Shown one piece after another: positions 21,873 through 34,753 of a stretch of DNA of 64,000 nucleotides (positions are counted from its first letter, which is position 1; the number at the start of each line of letters is the position of its first letter). The notes beneath the pieces were generated by a model, which was not told the origin of the DNA, did not search any database, and saw only the letters and a program-made list of their open reading frames with translations. The translations under genes and the position numbers were made by a program. Where the stretch lies: positions 1,178,001 through 1,242,000 of the forward strand of contig MQVO02000002.1 in the NCBI GenBank assembly GCA_001986395.2. Direction: 5' to 3'. Origin of the DNA: Irpex lacteus. Taxonomy: Eukaryota > Basidiomycota > Agaricomycetes > Polyporales > Irpicaceae.

Positions 21873-23183
21873 ATGCCGGCCATCCAAGCCCCCGCTACAG
21901 TTCTGGTCACAGGAGCAAACGGCTTTATCGCTGCGTGGATAGTCAAATACCTTCTCGAAAATGGTTACTCTGTTAGGGGGACGGTACGGAACAAGGAGAA
22001 GGCGGCTTATTTTACTACTTTATACGAGGATGCAGTAGATTCTGGACGCCTGGAGTATTACACCGTGCCTGATTTCCTGGCACCTGGGGCGTTCGACGAG
22101 GCCGTCAAGGGTGTCGATGCCATCATTCATACAGCAACTCCTGTAACTCTCAAAGCAGACGACCCAGAGGGTAAGCTCCATTTATAGTCATGCCAGTGCC
22201 TGGCGTTTTACGGCAGCTAACTCATCATCAAATCTCGACAGAACTGATTCAACCCTCTGTCAAAGGAACAATCGCCATACTCGAGTCAGCTCTGAAGGAG
22301 GGGTGAATATCGTATTGTGTGTGGCTATATCCGTGGTACTGACATGGCTTTAGCGGATCACGCCTGAAGCGCATCATCTACACGGCCTCCAATGCCTCGA
22401 TCTTCGACTCGTTCGATCCCAATCGACCAAGCGTTGTCGATGAAACCAACTGGAATGAGACAAGTGTTCCAGATGTTCGCGCGAAAGGACGTAACGCGCA
22501 CCAGCTCGCCAAATACCGTGCCTCCAAGGTTCTCGCTGAACGAGGTGCGTATCATGATTTTCCTTCAAAACCGCTTTACTCTGACAATCAGTCGTCATCG
22601 CGGTATAGCATTGTGGGAGTGGTACGAACAACACAAGTCGGTAGTCTCATGGGACATCACCGCGATCCATCCTCCTCTCGTCATAGGCCCTTTGGTGCAA
22701 AAGTACTCCGCCTTAAAGGACATTAACGAGAGCAATCTTGTGTTCTACGACTACATTCTCAGCGGAAAGAAGTCGCCCGAAGAAGTTGCAGCGTGGCAGC
22801 TTGCTGCGGTGGACGTTAGAGACGCAGCTCTCGGACATATCCGCGCACTTGAGGTTCCTGAGGCTGGTGGCGAGCGGATCATAGTCAGTGCTTGGCAGGC
22901 TGTGGCACAGGACTTCTGTAAGCGGACCTCTCCGTTTTTCCTTGTGTCATTTCGTGCCTTTCTGACATCTCGTTTGTGCATAGTCGATATCATTAACGAT
23001 CTGAAGATCCCAGGTTTCAGTGTTCCTGTGGGAACTCCAGGGAGTGGCAAGGACTTCAAATATAGGACAGTAGTTAGCAACGAGAAAGCCCGTCGATTGC
23101 TCGGCTTACAGTTCCGTGATAAGACCGAAGTTACAAAGGACCTCTTGGAAGAATTTACTAGGTTAGATCGAGGCGATGCCTAA
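21873..23183 (+). CDS. NAD(P)-dependent extended SDR (dihydroflavonol reductase-like)
   Basis: A cytosolic oxidoreductase of the extended short-chain dehydrogenase family, close to fungal Gre2 and D-lactaldehyde/ketone reductases and to plant dihydroflavonol-4-reductase. The protein opens MPAIQAPATVLVTGANGFIA, whose TGANGFIA is the glycine-rich dinucleotide motif. VRGTVRNKEKA suggests NADP(H) use, because a basic residue follows beta-2. DAIIHTATPV precedes the catalytic region. YTASNASIFDSF and the active-site YRASK (YxxxK) follow near 22510. Substrate-side strands include WDITAIHPPLVIGPL and the C-terminal EKARRLLGLQF. Four introns are read; the one after the third exon ends near 22606. The substrate is unknown. 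Confidence 0.85.
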
Positions 23184-24962
23184 ACCTGTTGGGTATTAGA
23201 GTACGTACGCCCGATACGGAGTGGCTATATTCGAAGAAAGTTGCATTCTCATCAAGTATTCCACAGGCGCTATCACTTGATGGAATTCGATGTACCGGAG
23301 AACCCGCACAATATCAGCTTTTCCAACTGTTATTTCAAACTGTCAGCGTTTCGATCCTGCTATCTGCTCTATCAGCACCGTCCTATAGCTAGGGGATCTG
23401 CGACGGACAAAGATAGGCAGCGGTCGATGAAAAGCGAGAACAACCATCAGTTTACATCTAAGCACCTTGTACAAGTTGAATCTTGCCCGTACGGCAGCAT
23501 CCGTATAGAAACGACAAAGGTGGATTTCCTACAGACTCTTAGCGTTTGAAGACTCATTTGCCTGCCCGAGATGTCCAGATGTAGCGATTGTTGTACCATC
23601 CAAGAAATTTTGTGACCATGTACCAGGCGCACGAACTTGTATGTCCGTTCTCACTAGCACAGGAGTCCAATCAGACAAATGACCAGGATGAAATGCTCAC
23701 ATGAGGATCGATGGGATTATTAGAAGCACTCAGGAAACATTAAGTCAGGCCTCGTGGCCCGCTTCGTTATGCGCATGCGACTGGATCTGACTAGGGCCCT
23801 CAATGCTCCCGACCAGGTAACGCTGACTTCTTGCGCTCAGAGGTTTCTGTACGGCCTCAACGGAAACGGGTGAGAACAATCATTAATCAACTGTGGTATT
23901 CTGGCGCTGACGGAGAGTGTCCCGTTGTACGTTCGGTGCCGAGGATCAGGTTAGGAGCTAGTTGCTTGTGAGTTTGAGCGCGACCACTGACTTAATGGCT
24001 AAATATTTTGCGGTTGTGTGCCAAACGGAGACGAAACAGGTCGTTGGAAGTGAGGAGATCTACCGGAGGCTTTATTGTGAGTACTTCTCTCATTGTATCA
24101 GAGTCTGTCGGTGCCCTCTAGCCGCTCTCATCGTCACTCGAGTTGAAGATGAGGGCTCTGAAAAACAGGCCAGAAGGGAGCCTCGAGCTGCCTGCTGTGA
24201 TCATGCTTCGTCCATATCATCATCTGCTGATACAATGTGGTGCTCTGCAGTTCATTCGACAGCCATGTCGTCGAAGCTCCAGCACGGAGAATACATACCT
24301 GTGGCGGTGGAAGGCGGTGAACTTGACATACTCCGGGAACATTGATCACATTTATGTTTTTAGGTTACGTCGGAAAAGGAGGTTTTTTGGAGCAGATCGC
24401 AGCGGAGTCGATCGTGCAACGTAGCACTCGCCGTGTTCTAGTCCCTCTGATTTGTGCGAGGTATCCAGGCAGGTACCAGTATAAATTACGTAGACTCAAG
24501 GACTGAAGTCGAGGAAGAAGATGTATTGCGTACGGTCCTTTGACCAGGGGCGTCTCGTACCCTGAGCTAAGTCCCGCGAAGGTCGTCAAAGAGCTTCTAT
24601 CGGCGTAGGGCGAGCGTGGGCGCGGTGCATGAGGTAACTGGCACATACTAGGTCGCTTGTAATAACAAACATCGTCGGACATTGACGTCTGACAAAACCA
24701 TGTAGGTCTTGTCGCTTCCCAGGCCACTGTGCTGATCATAACCTTGATTGGCGGCTCGCTGTACAGGAAAGACTAGGTCAACACCAGAACACAGGATATC
24801 ATTGTGGAGCCTTGCGACGGTGCCTCAGGCTTAAGGCGCCAGTAATCTGTGGACGCGCTCGCATACCAGTAGCAGGTAATGACATATAAAGGCCGTTTAA
24901 GAAGGTATGTACAGCTCAATTCCCTGAACTTCAAGCCGCCGCCCCTGGTCCTCCCCATCGTC
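23184..24962. other. Gene-poor intergenic region
   Basis: About 1.8 kb with only weak frames (for example 23962-24345 plus and 24365-24739 minus) that have no motifs or consistent splice chain. It is probably the UTRs and promoter of the flanking genes, possibly with a degraded gene. No TE ends were recognised. Confidence 0.3.
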
Positions 24963-27462
24963 ATGAGCAAGATCCAGCGGTCCGCCCCAAGCCACGAACA
25001 CTTCTCTATCTTCTCTGGCAGATGGTTTTCATTCATGTTCTTCACGAACGTTGTGCTGCACTGTCTTCAAGTTGGTGGCCTCGCGTTCCTAGTAGGGCGC
25101 CACATTCAAAACAGGCCACTGGTGTCGTTAAGCGATGGAACAGTACCAAGCTTGTTGTCTTTGAAATTCAATCTTCTACCGAGTGTAGTCTTCAAGGCAT
25201 GTCAGAGCTTGTATTTCGTTGATAGTCTCGATACTGATTCGCGGCTCCGGGTATAGATCTACGGCATAATACTCGCGTTTTTCACTCAGTCGCTCACGCT
25301 AGAGCGAGAATCTCTGAGTAAGCAGACACTCACCGATATACACGATAAGACTTCGGCTTGGATGGGCGAACTCAAGGCGACCACCGCTCTCCTTCATCAA
25401 CATTCTGCCAAGAAAGGCACATTTTGGCGCGTTGGATTTGTCTTGTTCTACCTGATATGCATCACTGTGCTAAGCACGGCTGCATCGTCTATCGTGGCAT
25501 ACGTTTGGGTACCTGGAGATCAAACATTTACGAACATCACATACCTGTTCCCTAACGTTACTACGGATGAGTAAGATTCGATATATCTGTCATACATCCA
25601 CAAGCTCATATGCCAACAGTATCAAGGACGCCTACCCAATTTTGAGCGTGCTTCCAGTGATGGATGTATTCCAAGTGGCAGCGGTGGGTGGCGTCTTTGA
25701 CAACCTGGTCTTTGACCCCCCATTCGCCGTGGACACGATTATCAACGGGATTGCAGCGGTTAGGTTCGACGTTAACTGCCAGGCATTGAAAGATGCACAC
25801 CAATCAGGCTCAATACGCGTGAATGCCACCACAGACAGTGTCACGTTCCCCTTCCACGTCGACGACACAATACAAGACGTCGAGTTCAGTCTAGGTATGT
25901 GATCCTCAGCAGCGGCCGCGCTTAAGACATGATTAATCAACGAAGTAGGAACAAACCTTCTTACCATCGTTGGAGCTAATCTAACGGACAACGGACAAGA
26001 CTTACCGCCACCGCCCACCCTCCTGCTCGCGTCCACAATACCGATATCCGACTCGGATAATAGCACACTGGCAGCTAGATCAATGTCAGTAATTAGTCCC
26101 CCACTGGCGTTTCCTAATTGTCAGGACCAGAACTGTCGTGAGTTAGCAGTAACGACTGTTTTAACTACTCACTAATACGTATACTATGTGCCCGGAATTA
26201 GTATCGTATTCGCAAGTGCAAATTTTAGCCTGCGATATGGCTCCCGCGTACCCAAATATATCAATCGACGGATCGGATGGGTGGCCAGTTCATGCCAGGG
26301 AACTGTTGAATCTGAACTATACTTGGTCGGAATGGACTGGCCCTCCCAGTGTACCCCGAGACTTGGTGCATACAACGGTGTGTGGACCTCCTGCAGACTC
26401 CCCAGTGCCACTTAATCATCTATCTCAACAGCTCGGGGCATTCGTTAGTCAGTCTTCTGCCAGCAATACAAAGTATAACCTCGCCTTCGTCAACAATAGT
26501 GCCAGAGGTGTTTATACGCAGACCCTACTAGAGGAGTAAGCTGCGTCATGAACAAATACCTCATCTTTCTCACATGTCTTCGACAGAACATTGATGGAGA
26601 TTCTCGGTGTTGAGGATGTAGAAGATCCATGGACCTCCCTCTATCTTTCTGATGTTAACCTTGCGATTGGAAGCGCATTAGCCACAGTTTATTGGAGAGG
26701 TATTGAGCTTAGCTACGCAAAATTGTGGCGCTGTTATTGACAGTGACTTTTGCTCGTAGCCATGTTGACGCTTAGCAACACACATCCTCCCCCCGCTAAG
26801 CTGGCTGATGGCACTGCCAATGCTCCTCAAGATGGGTATAAGATTCTTGTAAGTTCGATGCCTTTGTCCGGGTCGGAAATATGTGACGATACTAACATCC
26901 GCTCAGGTCAACGCTTACACAGTATGTAGCCGTGTTAACGGTGACATGTTCCATAAGTTATATGCTAATTACACCCCAGCCATACATCTCACTTGTTATG
27001 TCTGTCATAGCACTGATGCTCGCTGTTATTCTAACCTGGCCTGCGAAACAATCCAGCCAAGCAAGGAAGCGGAGGCAATCGGTGCCTACGGACCTCGGAG
27101 TACTTCAAATGTTTTGGTTGTTCTGTAACGCCCAGCAGAACATTGACGGCAGGGCGGTGGATCCCAATGACATCAAACGCCTTCAAATGTCTCAACTTCG
27201 GCAAACGGGAGAGCAGATCATCGTCAACCCACTGGGACAGACGGATGACAGGGAGAAGGGCACTGGATCCACCGATGCAGCGACGACGCTGCCAGTGCGG
27301 GTTGCTTTAGCCCCTATCTCTTCTTCCTCTGACTGCAATACCAAGGCTATGGTAGAGCAACAGGATAAACTGGGACCCTCAAGGCCTGGGCTTTGGAAGA
27401 GGTTGACGAGTTGGAGGCAGGTGAATAAAATCATCCACATACATGATGATAGGGCGGGCTAG
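24963..27462 (+). CDS. Multi-pass membrane protein of unknown function, paralogue A
   Basis: A large fungal membrane protein with no assigned function. The start is MSKIQRSAPSHEHFSIFSGR, with a first helix (FFTNVVLHCLQVGGLAFLVG). Then come DGTVPSLLSLKFNLLPS, QTLTDIHDKTSAWMGELKA, and a second helix (FVLFYLICITVLSTAASSIV). A long, probably extracytoplasmic domain carries N-glycosylation sequons (NITY, NTTS-type) and scattered cysteines (QNC, ILACDM). C-terminal helices are YISLVMSVIALMLAVILTW, and a Ser/Gln-rich cytosolic tail closes the protein at 27462. About ten introns are present. It shares exon motifs in order with the minus-strand gene at 34754-37124, so the two are paralogues in inverted orientation. 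Confidence 0.7.
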
Positions 27463-28145
27463 CTGACTTTTTCAACTTTCAATCCTATCTCCAGTCAGCT
27501 GCAACATTGGCCCCGGGCCAAAAGGAGCATGAAGGATCCGTTGAAACCTGAACGATGAAAGCTTGAGTCCATATATCAGTATCACGGAGCTCACGCCTCC
27601 TTGATTTTCTGTATTCGAGTTGTTTATCCTTGTCTCTCTCGTTGTCCCTGTAAGCCGTCTGTTTAATATGTGTCATTAGTATTGAGTTTTGTCCTCCTAA
27701 TTCTGTTGGAATCTATTATTCGAAGTTAATGTACACTGCCACTGGCAGTCCTCGGGCTGCAGGTTGCGAGTCAACACGTTTATTATTTACTATTTTACAC
27801 ACCCAATTTCGTGCCAGTGATACATAGGTTTGCGATCAAGTTTACTGAAGGTGTCCAATTGTGATGAGTTTTGCCACAGTACTTGAGTTTGTGGCCAAAG
27901 GTGGCAAGGTGGACATGTCACGATATCGATCTGTACGTCACACGGTCACGGTGTGACACGTGCATTTGTCACTGGCGCACAGTTACGAATACTCGGCCGT
28001 TGTCACACCCATGATCGAGCCGCCATGCGGGATTATCGAGGCAGCGCATATTCACCTGCGATAACCAACGAGGGCAGATCTGACTGACTTGACTCACTGT
28101 CGTCGTTCCTGACTACCACATCCAACGTTCTTGTCAAAGACCACC
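27463..28145. promoter_or_regulatory. Region upstream of URC4
   Basis: Contains two symmetric sequences. A 15-bp palindrome, ACTGCCACTGGCAGT, lies at 27735-27749. A dyad, GTCACAC-GGTCACG-GTGTGAC, lies at 27937-27957, about 200 bp before the URC4 start. A GATAA core sits near 28060 and its reverse near 28034. These fit a Zn2Cys6 and GATA type of nitrogen control, but that is inference. Confidence 0.45.
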
Positions 28146-29809
28146 ATGAGCTTCGCTCAGATCACCCCCCAGCAGACCGCGTTGTACCTGCGCACACTGC
28201 CTGCGATCCGAGAACGATGTTCTCGCGTACATGCATTGGCAAAAGAGGGAAAGCTGCAGTACTTCGAGTATCATCCAGAGAAAGAAGATAGTGTAGCAGA
28301 CTTCTGTATCGACATTATAAAGGTACGCAGCCACCCGTCCACTATTGTCATAGATCTAATGATGCTCTCTGTATCCAGCGAGATTTTGGCACGGACTTTG
28401 CTTCGGTATGTTCTCATTCACATCAGAGTGATCAGCATTCCATTGATGTGCTGGCATACAGATCCCACCCCATGGACGATGGAGACATCTCGACGCTGGA
28501 CGGGCTCGCGTCGAACCACTCATCGAGCAGTGGAAAGCGTCTCCCAACCCACCATCAGAGAAAGAGATCGCGCGTCGTCTCATTGATTTGTTCCTGGTAT
28601 CAGTTCTCCTGGACGCTGGAGCAGGAAGTGCATGGTCCTACCGTGAAGCCGCCTCTGGCCAGTCATTCAGTCGTTCAGAAGGCTTGGGTGTAGCAAGTTT
28701 TGTTATGTTCGAGCAAGGCTTCTTCTCAGGGGACAAGTCGAACCCTTATCAAGCTGATGGTACTTATCTACTGGTCTCTTATCATCCCTCAATGCCATTT
28801 GCTGAAACCTGTAATCTTACGCCGAATATAGCCGAAGGACTTGCTCGTGTGTCGCAAGACAAGACAGCATCAGCAATGCAAGTCAGCGCAGAGAACCCAA
28901 TGGTCGGCATCGAGGGCAGGACATCTCTCCTCAAGAACCTCAGTGTGGCCTTAAAGACCAACCCAACTTTCTTCGGTTCCAGTGCACGACCCGGTGGTCT
29001 TGTTGGTATGGCTCACATCTTAGGTGTCACCTCATATTCTGATATCATATCCACATAGACTTCCTCGAGGCGGAATCAACAACGGAAGGCTCTACACGGG
29101 TTGTACCCGTAGCGTCACTATGGGCTGCTCTCATCGAAGGTCTGGCACCCATATGGCCTGCACGACTGACACTTGGTGGTGTTTCTCTCGGAGATGTATG
29201 GCCCTGCGATGCACTGAAGGCCAGCGCTGCCATCGAAGGAGACGAGCTCGTGCCTTTCCACAAACTCACCGGATGGATCACGTACAGTCTTATCGAGCCC
29301 TTGCAAAAGATCTTGGGATGGAAGTTCGACGGGATTGAAGACATGACAGGCTTGCCTGAATACCGGAATGGTATGTGGTCCCTGGTTTGTGTAGAACGTG
29401 TGCTAAGATAGAAACTACCATACAGGCGGACTACTCGTTGATCTCGGCGTACTTACTCTGAAGCCTGATGCGCTTCCAAAATCGGTGTATCCCGATCCTC
29501 AATCAGGAATACCTCGTATAGTGCCCTCGCATCCCGCGATCGTCGAGTGGAGAGCTTTGACTGTCATCGAACTGTATGTGGTCCTTCTGTGAAAGCTAAA
29601 TCCAAGTAACACCTGCGCATTGTCGTTGCCGTAGGGATCGCATCGCCGACATCATCCGTACGAAGCTCGGTCTTTCGAAAGATCAGCTCACGCTAGCACA
29701 GGTCCTTGAGAGTGCAACATGGAAAGGTGGACGAGAGATCGCGAAGCAGAAACGTCCCGCTACTGGTGGACCTCCCATCGACATTGAGAGCGATGGTACT
29801 GTGTTTTAA
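28146..29809 (+). CDS. URC4: URC4/Urg3 family uracil catabolism protein (DUF1688)
   Basis: Member of the DUF1688 family required for the URC pathway, a fungal route that uses uracil as nitrogen source. The exact enzymatic step is not settled. The start MSFAQITPQQTALYLRTLPA leads to an N-terminal domain (REAC-like RERCSRVHALAKEGKLQYFE), then RWRHLDAGRARVEPLIEQW, the LVSVLLDAGAGSAWSYREA core typical of this family, RSEGLGVASFVMFEQGFFSG, NPMVGIEGRTSLLKNL, RPGGLVD, and a C-terminal region with LIEPLQKILGWKFDGIEDMT, LTGLPEYRNGGLLVDLGVLT and HPAIVEWRALTVIELDRIAD. Splicing removes short introns. The gene looks intact and ends near DIESDGTVF. A divergent promoter dyad lies upstream. Confidence 0.9.
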
Positions 29810-30001
29810 AGGCGAGTTGAGTATCAATATCCGTTGGTCTAGATAGGATGTCAATCATCTAGGCACAATCCATCACATTAACATACTATAAGGGACGAAC
29901 GTGAGACACAGCAGTGTGAATACATAACCCGTCTGAAGCAGAGTTCGTGATATTAGATGATCATGAAGAAACAGAAGGGTCGAAAAAGAGTAACTGTACA
30001 A
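29810..30001. other. Convergent 3' region
   Basis: Short spacer between the URC4 stop and the stop of the minus-strand transporter. No other feature was seen. Confidence 0.35.
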
Positions 30002-32573
30002 TCAAGTAGTAAGCTTGAGATGCCGGGCAAGCCTGATGGTGAGGACGAAGGCCACTATGGCTGAGATGCCACCGAGACTGTGGAGGCAAAGCATAAGTTG
30101 CTATGACAGATCTTGTTGATATCGATCGAGGACATACCGGAAGACGTAAGCGTAAGAGTTTGGCCCGCCGCCGGAAGGTCCAGGACCTTCCCTCACTATT
30201 ATCTCGGGCACAGTCGAGTTCCCACCAGGTGACGGAGGCTCTGAGACCTCACCAGCACCTGTGATGGCAAATATGATGGACGATATACCTGTGATGATAA
30301 ACTGTGGTATAACGATGAAGACGTTGTGTATTCCCTGCGAATACAGATATGATGGCATGAGCAAGGAGCAATGAAGAGCACCATTGGTAACGCTTACGAG
30401 AATTATTCCGGCCTTGGCAGCCAGGTTTCCATCCTTTGGTTTGTTATTATGGAGTGTTCCATCCTCTAAATGACTTCCTGATACACCTGCGCCATGAACG
30501 TCTAGATGACTCATTCGCGCCGAGTCGTTTTGCATGAGGGACCCGTATTTAGGCTTGTGCTGATTTCGATCTTCATCCATTGAAGCTGAGGACCGGAATG
30601 AACGAACCTCGTCTTCGAGGTGTTCGTCTCCATCCTCGTCATTTCCTACAAGGAACTGTCGTTCAGGGTCGTGCGCTTCCGACCCGGCCTGAGATATTCG
30701 TCGGGAACGAGTGTCGTCTAGGAGGATGGAAGCTGCGTCTTCGTCACCTTGCTCCGACAAAATGGCATCTGCGAGCTACCCATTCACGCCGTACGTTCAG
30801 CCATAGCTCAAGCACGCCAATCTGTCATCACATACCAGAGCAAACGGGGCCCATTGTGTGACGGCCCATGAAAAGCCTGAAAGCGTTGTGAAGAAGGTGG
30901 CGCCAAAAACACCCGAGTAAAAACTATTCAACTACTGTCAGTTCCCCGATAGAATAATCAAATAAACTTACTCACAATGTAGCGAGCATGCATATCGCGA
31001 ATACGAGATGTGATGCGGCCCACAACGATGTAAGGTGCACTTTCAGTTTATTGAACCATCTGATCCAAATATTTTGCGGAGCAGCCGACAATGTTTCCTG
31101 CATTCGGCGGCGACTGCCAGCCTCCGCGACGAAGAAGGGCAAGAGAATACTCGCGATCAAGCTGAGAACGGCGTTGTAGAACATCGCTCGGGAACCTAAT
31201 CGGGTGCCCTCCGCTAAGGCTGTCTCAGTGTCCAGCTCTGGATGCGACCGTTTGTGAAGTTCCGCAATAAACTCGGTCGTATTGAAGAGAAGTGGAAACC
31301 ATCCTAACCAGGCGCTGAAGGATGGGTGTTAGAATCGGAAGCGCATTCTTCGCATTTGAACCTCACAAGAATTGGATCACACACTGAATATACCATGAGA
31401 ATGGCAGAAACGATGACAAGGATAAAACGTACTATCTGGAGAATTGCAGGAGGGAGAGTTCTGGCGTTGATCCAGATCTCCTTCATCTCATTGAGAAGTC
31501 CTTTTTTCTGTGAACTTTATGTCGTCAGTACACTAGCTCACGGGTATGCCGGCACAACATACTGTGAAGACACGACTACCCGTTCCTTGACGTTCACCGC
31601 GGTTGTTATATGTGCTGCGATGAGTAAGAAGGAGCCCACCACCGACAACACTTCCAGCTCAGTATCGCCAAGAAACGGCAATACCTTTGTCATATCAACA
31701 TTTCCGCTTTACAAAACCAGTGAGCCTATGAAGTGGGTGATGAGTTGAGGTGGATGCTTACATGAAATATCCAGCCACACTACCAACGCCCAACATTCGA
31801 GCAGCCCAAGCATTGCCATCGGGCTGATCTTTGGGCGGAAGCGTATCGACTAATAAGGCTCGATCGACTGCCTGCACTATTTTTGGAAAACATAAGTATG
31901 TTATAGGCACCTGCTAAAAGTATACGTACCTGCGTTTATTGAGAAATCAATACCGAATATTGCCAAGATCGCGAGCCATGTCGTCAGTATATTGTTCTAC
32001 TGACAGTAATATTTAGTAAATGCCGGATCATGACTTCAGTCAGGTGGGCCACGCACTGCTACTGAACCGGACGATGTGAAGATGGTGGCGAATGGTCGCG
32101 TGAAGCCAAGCAGGAGCATAGCAGTAGTACAGATGAGGGCACCGACAAGCATATATGGCCTTCGCCGACCAAAGCGAGACGTCGAGTTATCGGCAAGGAC
32201 ACCTGACTTGTGTCATAAATATGTCAAGAAGTCAGAGACAAACAGAACACACCGATGAGAGGCTGCACGACTAGTCCAGATATGGGTCCGGCCAGAAATA
32301 CCATTGCAACAGCAGACTTGGTTAGACCCAACGACAGAAGATACGGAGTACCTGAGCAGTTCAAGTATGAAAGAGAGCTCAAGGAGAGAAGTTGAGCTAC
32401 GTACCATAGGACATCTCCACAGACCATAATACCTGCACACCGAGCAGCCCAACGGTTATTATAGGCAGTTGAAGCCACCGCGGTCCTTGAATCTTGGAAA
32501 CACCGACAAGATGAACATCCTCGTTCTGTGGTTCCCCATCCCCGGCTACGGGCAATGCAGCAAAGCCTGTCAT
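30002..32573 (-). CDS. SUT-type sugar/H+ symporter (GPH/MFS family)
   Basis: A 12-helix plasma-membrane transporter of the sucrose/maltose-H+ symporter group, like S. pombe Sut1. The start at 32573 (MTGFAALPVAGDGEPQ) is chosen because the frame further upstream is closed. The first helices give LQLPIITVGLLGVQVLWSVE and YLLSLGLTKSAVAMVFLAGP. The loop motif NSTSRFGRRRPYMLVGALI is the family signature. Later come VDRALLVDTLPPKDQPDGNA and NAWAARMLGVGSVAGYFIG, then FFAWLGWFPLLFNTTEF. A large charged cytosolic loop (about 30400-30770: DDTRSRRISQAGSEAHDPER) precedes the last helices. The end reads AIVAFVLTIRLARHLKLTT. More than ten short introns occur. The substrate could be sucrose, maltose or another glucoside. 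Confidence 0.85.
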
Positions 32574-32948
32574 GAGCAGTCCTTGGTATACTGGGTGGAT
32601 TTGAGCGTGCTACAGTGGTTCATCCAGCTAGCGACTGTGCTGTGGGGGACGTAGGGCCTCTGAACGTCGTGGTCGTTCGCAATAGGTGGTTGCTGTCCGT
32701 CGAGGAGTCTGCGCTGTGTCGCGCGTTGATGGTGTCATGCTGGTCTGAGTTGGCCAGCGCTCTTATTGGAAGCTGCGCATCTTGGCGCATCAATTGATGC
32801 GCCATCGTGCTGGTTGCTGGAAGATAAGCGCTTCGGTCTTTGCAGACAGTGTGCGCTGTCCGTAGATTCTTCGCTTCCCCCATCGTCTTCGTCCCCCTGG
32901 AACCTCTTATCACCGTTTAGCGACCGAGTCTGATTAACCTGGTTTGCA
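32574..32948. promoter_or_regulatory. Divergent promoter region of two transporters
   Basis: A 375-bp gap between divergent start codons of the SUT-type and the nucleotide-sugar-type transporters. A minus-strand frame here is broken by a stop before any usable donor, so it is not an additional exon. Confidence 0.4.
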
Positions 32949-34312
32949 ATGTCTCCTCAAACGCAGCCTGCGCATTCCAGGGCGGCCGTGGTACGTATTA
33001 TCCCTGCCACGCCACTTGTATATACTAACTTAACGCTCCCTGCGAAACAGATTGGGACAGTCGTATTCTATTTGGTCGCTGCCTTGGCTGTAAGTCTTTC
33101 GAATTGCTATTTTATACTCGCCTTCTGACAAGCGGATCAGATGGTAGTGGCGTAAGTCGTCTGACTTCTACGGCTGTGTGGGACCCCGTCTAATCATGAG
33201 TCGCCAGTAATAAATGGGTACTCAATGATACAACAGTGCCACTATTCTTCCTGTTCATGCAGCTCGCAATAGCCGTTGTGCTATTTTTGGCAGCTCATGT
33301 TCTACGGCTTCTACAACTTCCGTTGGAATTCGACCTACAAGTCGTCAAAGGCCTTGTTCCTATGGTCGGCTTGAACGTCTTGGGCCTGAGGTATGCGATT
33401 GTATTCTATTCTTGGCGAGATAACGCTCATGGCGTCTGCCATCAATAGCTTCAGCAATTATACTCTCAAATACGTTGATGCTTCTTTCTATCAAGTCGCG
33501 CGAGGAATGGTCCTGCCCTTCACTGTCGCAACCTCTGTCCTTTTCCTTCATGCTCGCCCTTCGCTCCTCGTATTGTTCGCGTGCTCCCTTGTTACACTCG
33601 GATTCTTTGTAGGAGTCTTCCTTGATGGAACTTCTGTCTCTGGAGTCGGAATCTTCTTCGGAGTTGCGAGCTCTATGATTACTGCCGTTCACTCCGTGGT
33701 TATCAAGAACAGCCTCGAAGTAGTGAAGGGCAGTGCTTTGCATCTGTCTTGGTACACCAACTTATATAGTGCTATACTGCTACTACCTATCCTCGTTCTC
33801 CTTGGTGAAGGCCCTGGTGTACTGGATCTTCTATATGGCAATACATCCCAGAGCTCACTGTCGACCTTCCTCTGGGGCTCCTTGATTACCGTAAGTTTCA
33901 TGTCTCATAACCGTAGACTTAATTTTAACATCGTATGGCGCAGGGTGCACTAGGATTCCTCATGAGTATTGCAAGCCTACTTTCGATCAAAGTGACATCT
34001 CCTATCACCCATATGGTTTCCTCCGCCGTCCGCGGTGTTGCCGCGTCGCTGCTCGGTGTACAATTCTTCCAAGATGTCATTAGCACGTACGTACTACGAT
34101 AGCCCCGTCATCACAACTCGCGCTCACCAAACACTCTTAGTGGCCGGGCTTCGTCCATTGCAATCATTCTCGGTGGCTCCGTGTTCTACACATGGGTAAA
34201 GCACAGAGAAACGGAGGCTGCAAAACAAAATACCTACACTCAAGTGCCCCTAGAGGATGTTGAAGAGGGAAAGAACGACCCTACGAAACGGCATAGAAAC
34301 GCTGCAGAGTAA
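32949..34312 (+). CDS. GDP-fucose-type nucleotide-sugar/triose-phosphate transporter family protein
   Basis: A Golgi or ER membrane antiporter of the DMT/TPT superfamily, closest in pattern to SLC35C1-type GDP-fucose transporters. Four small exons encode the start: MSPQTQPAHSRAAV, then IGTVVFYLVAALA and MVVANKWVLNDTTVPLFFLF. Conserved blocks are LNVLGLSFSNYTLKYVDASF, YQVARGMVLPFTVATSVLFL, GVASSMITAVHSVVIKNSLE, LSWYTNLYSAILLLPILVLL, the helix GALGFLMSIASLLSIKVTSP, and ITHMVSSAVRGVAASLLGVQ. The C-terminus is cytosolic and acidic (QVPLEDVEEGKNDPTKRHR). The key Tyr/Lys pair of the family is present (NKWVL, YTW). Substrate specificity cannot be read from sequence alone. Confidence 0.85.
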
Positions 34313-34753
34313 ACTCGAACAGGGAGTTGACCGCATCACATAGACCAGGAGCCCTTGACGGACTTCTGTAGACATATTATACCCTCTCCGAAGAGTATCT
34401 TAGTTACTGCGTCAATGCGGCTTTAACCGCTTAGTGTTTACTCTTAGATTATTCTCGGTGCTACATACATTGGAGCAAGGACCATTAATATATAGGACTT
34501 ATTGCAGCCTATGGTACCGTGGGCGGTTGTGATTCCAGCCAAGCTACTTCGTATGCCTTACCGACTCTCGGTTTCATCGTTTATACTATGAAGTACGACT
34601 AGACTTAAGTTAATGGCCGGTTTATACATACTGGTAGTCTCGTCACCCCGAATAAGATATAATTGTACAATATCGCGTGTAGAAAATCCAGTATACAACA
34701 GACCGGGCAACAAAGTTAGAGACCAGCAGCGCTCTCAACTTTCAGGTGTGTTA
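34313..34753. other. Convergent intergenic region
   Basis: About 440 bp between the stops of the sugar-nucleotide transporter and paralogue B. It is AT-rich and fits 3' UTRs; no gene is seen. Confidence 0.4.

Noticed and set aside
23962..24739. Weak frames in the 23.2-25 kb gap
   Set aside because: Cys-rich and His-rich frames on both strands lack motifs and consistent splice sites.
32620..32883. Additional N-terminal exon for the SUT-type transporter
   Set aside because: The frame meets a stop before a usable donor, and no phase-compatible junction exists. The ATG at 32573 gives a normal N-terminus.
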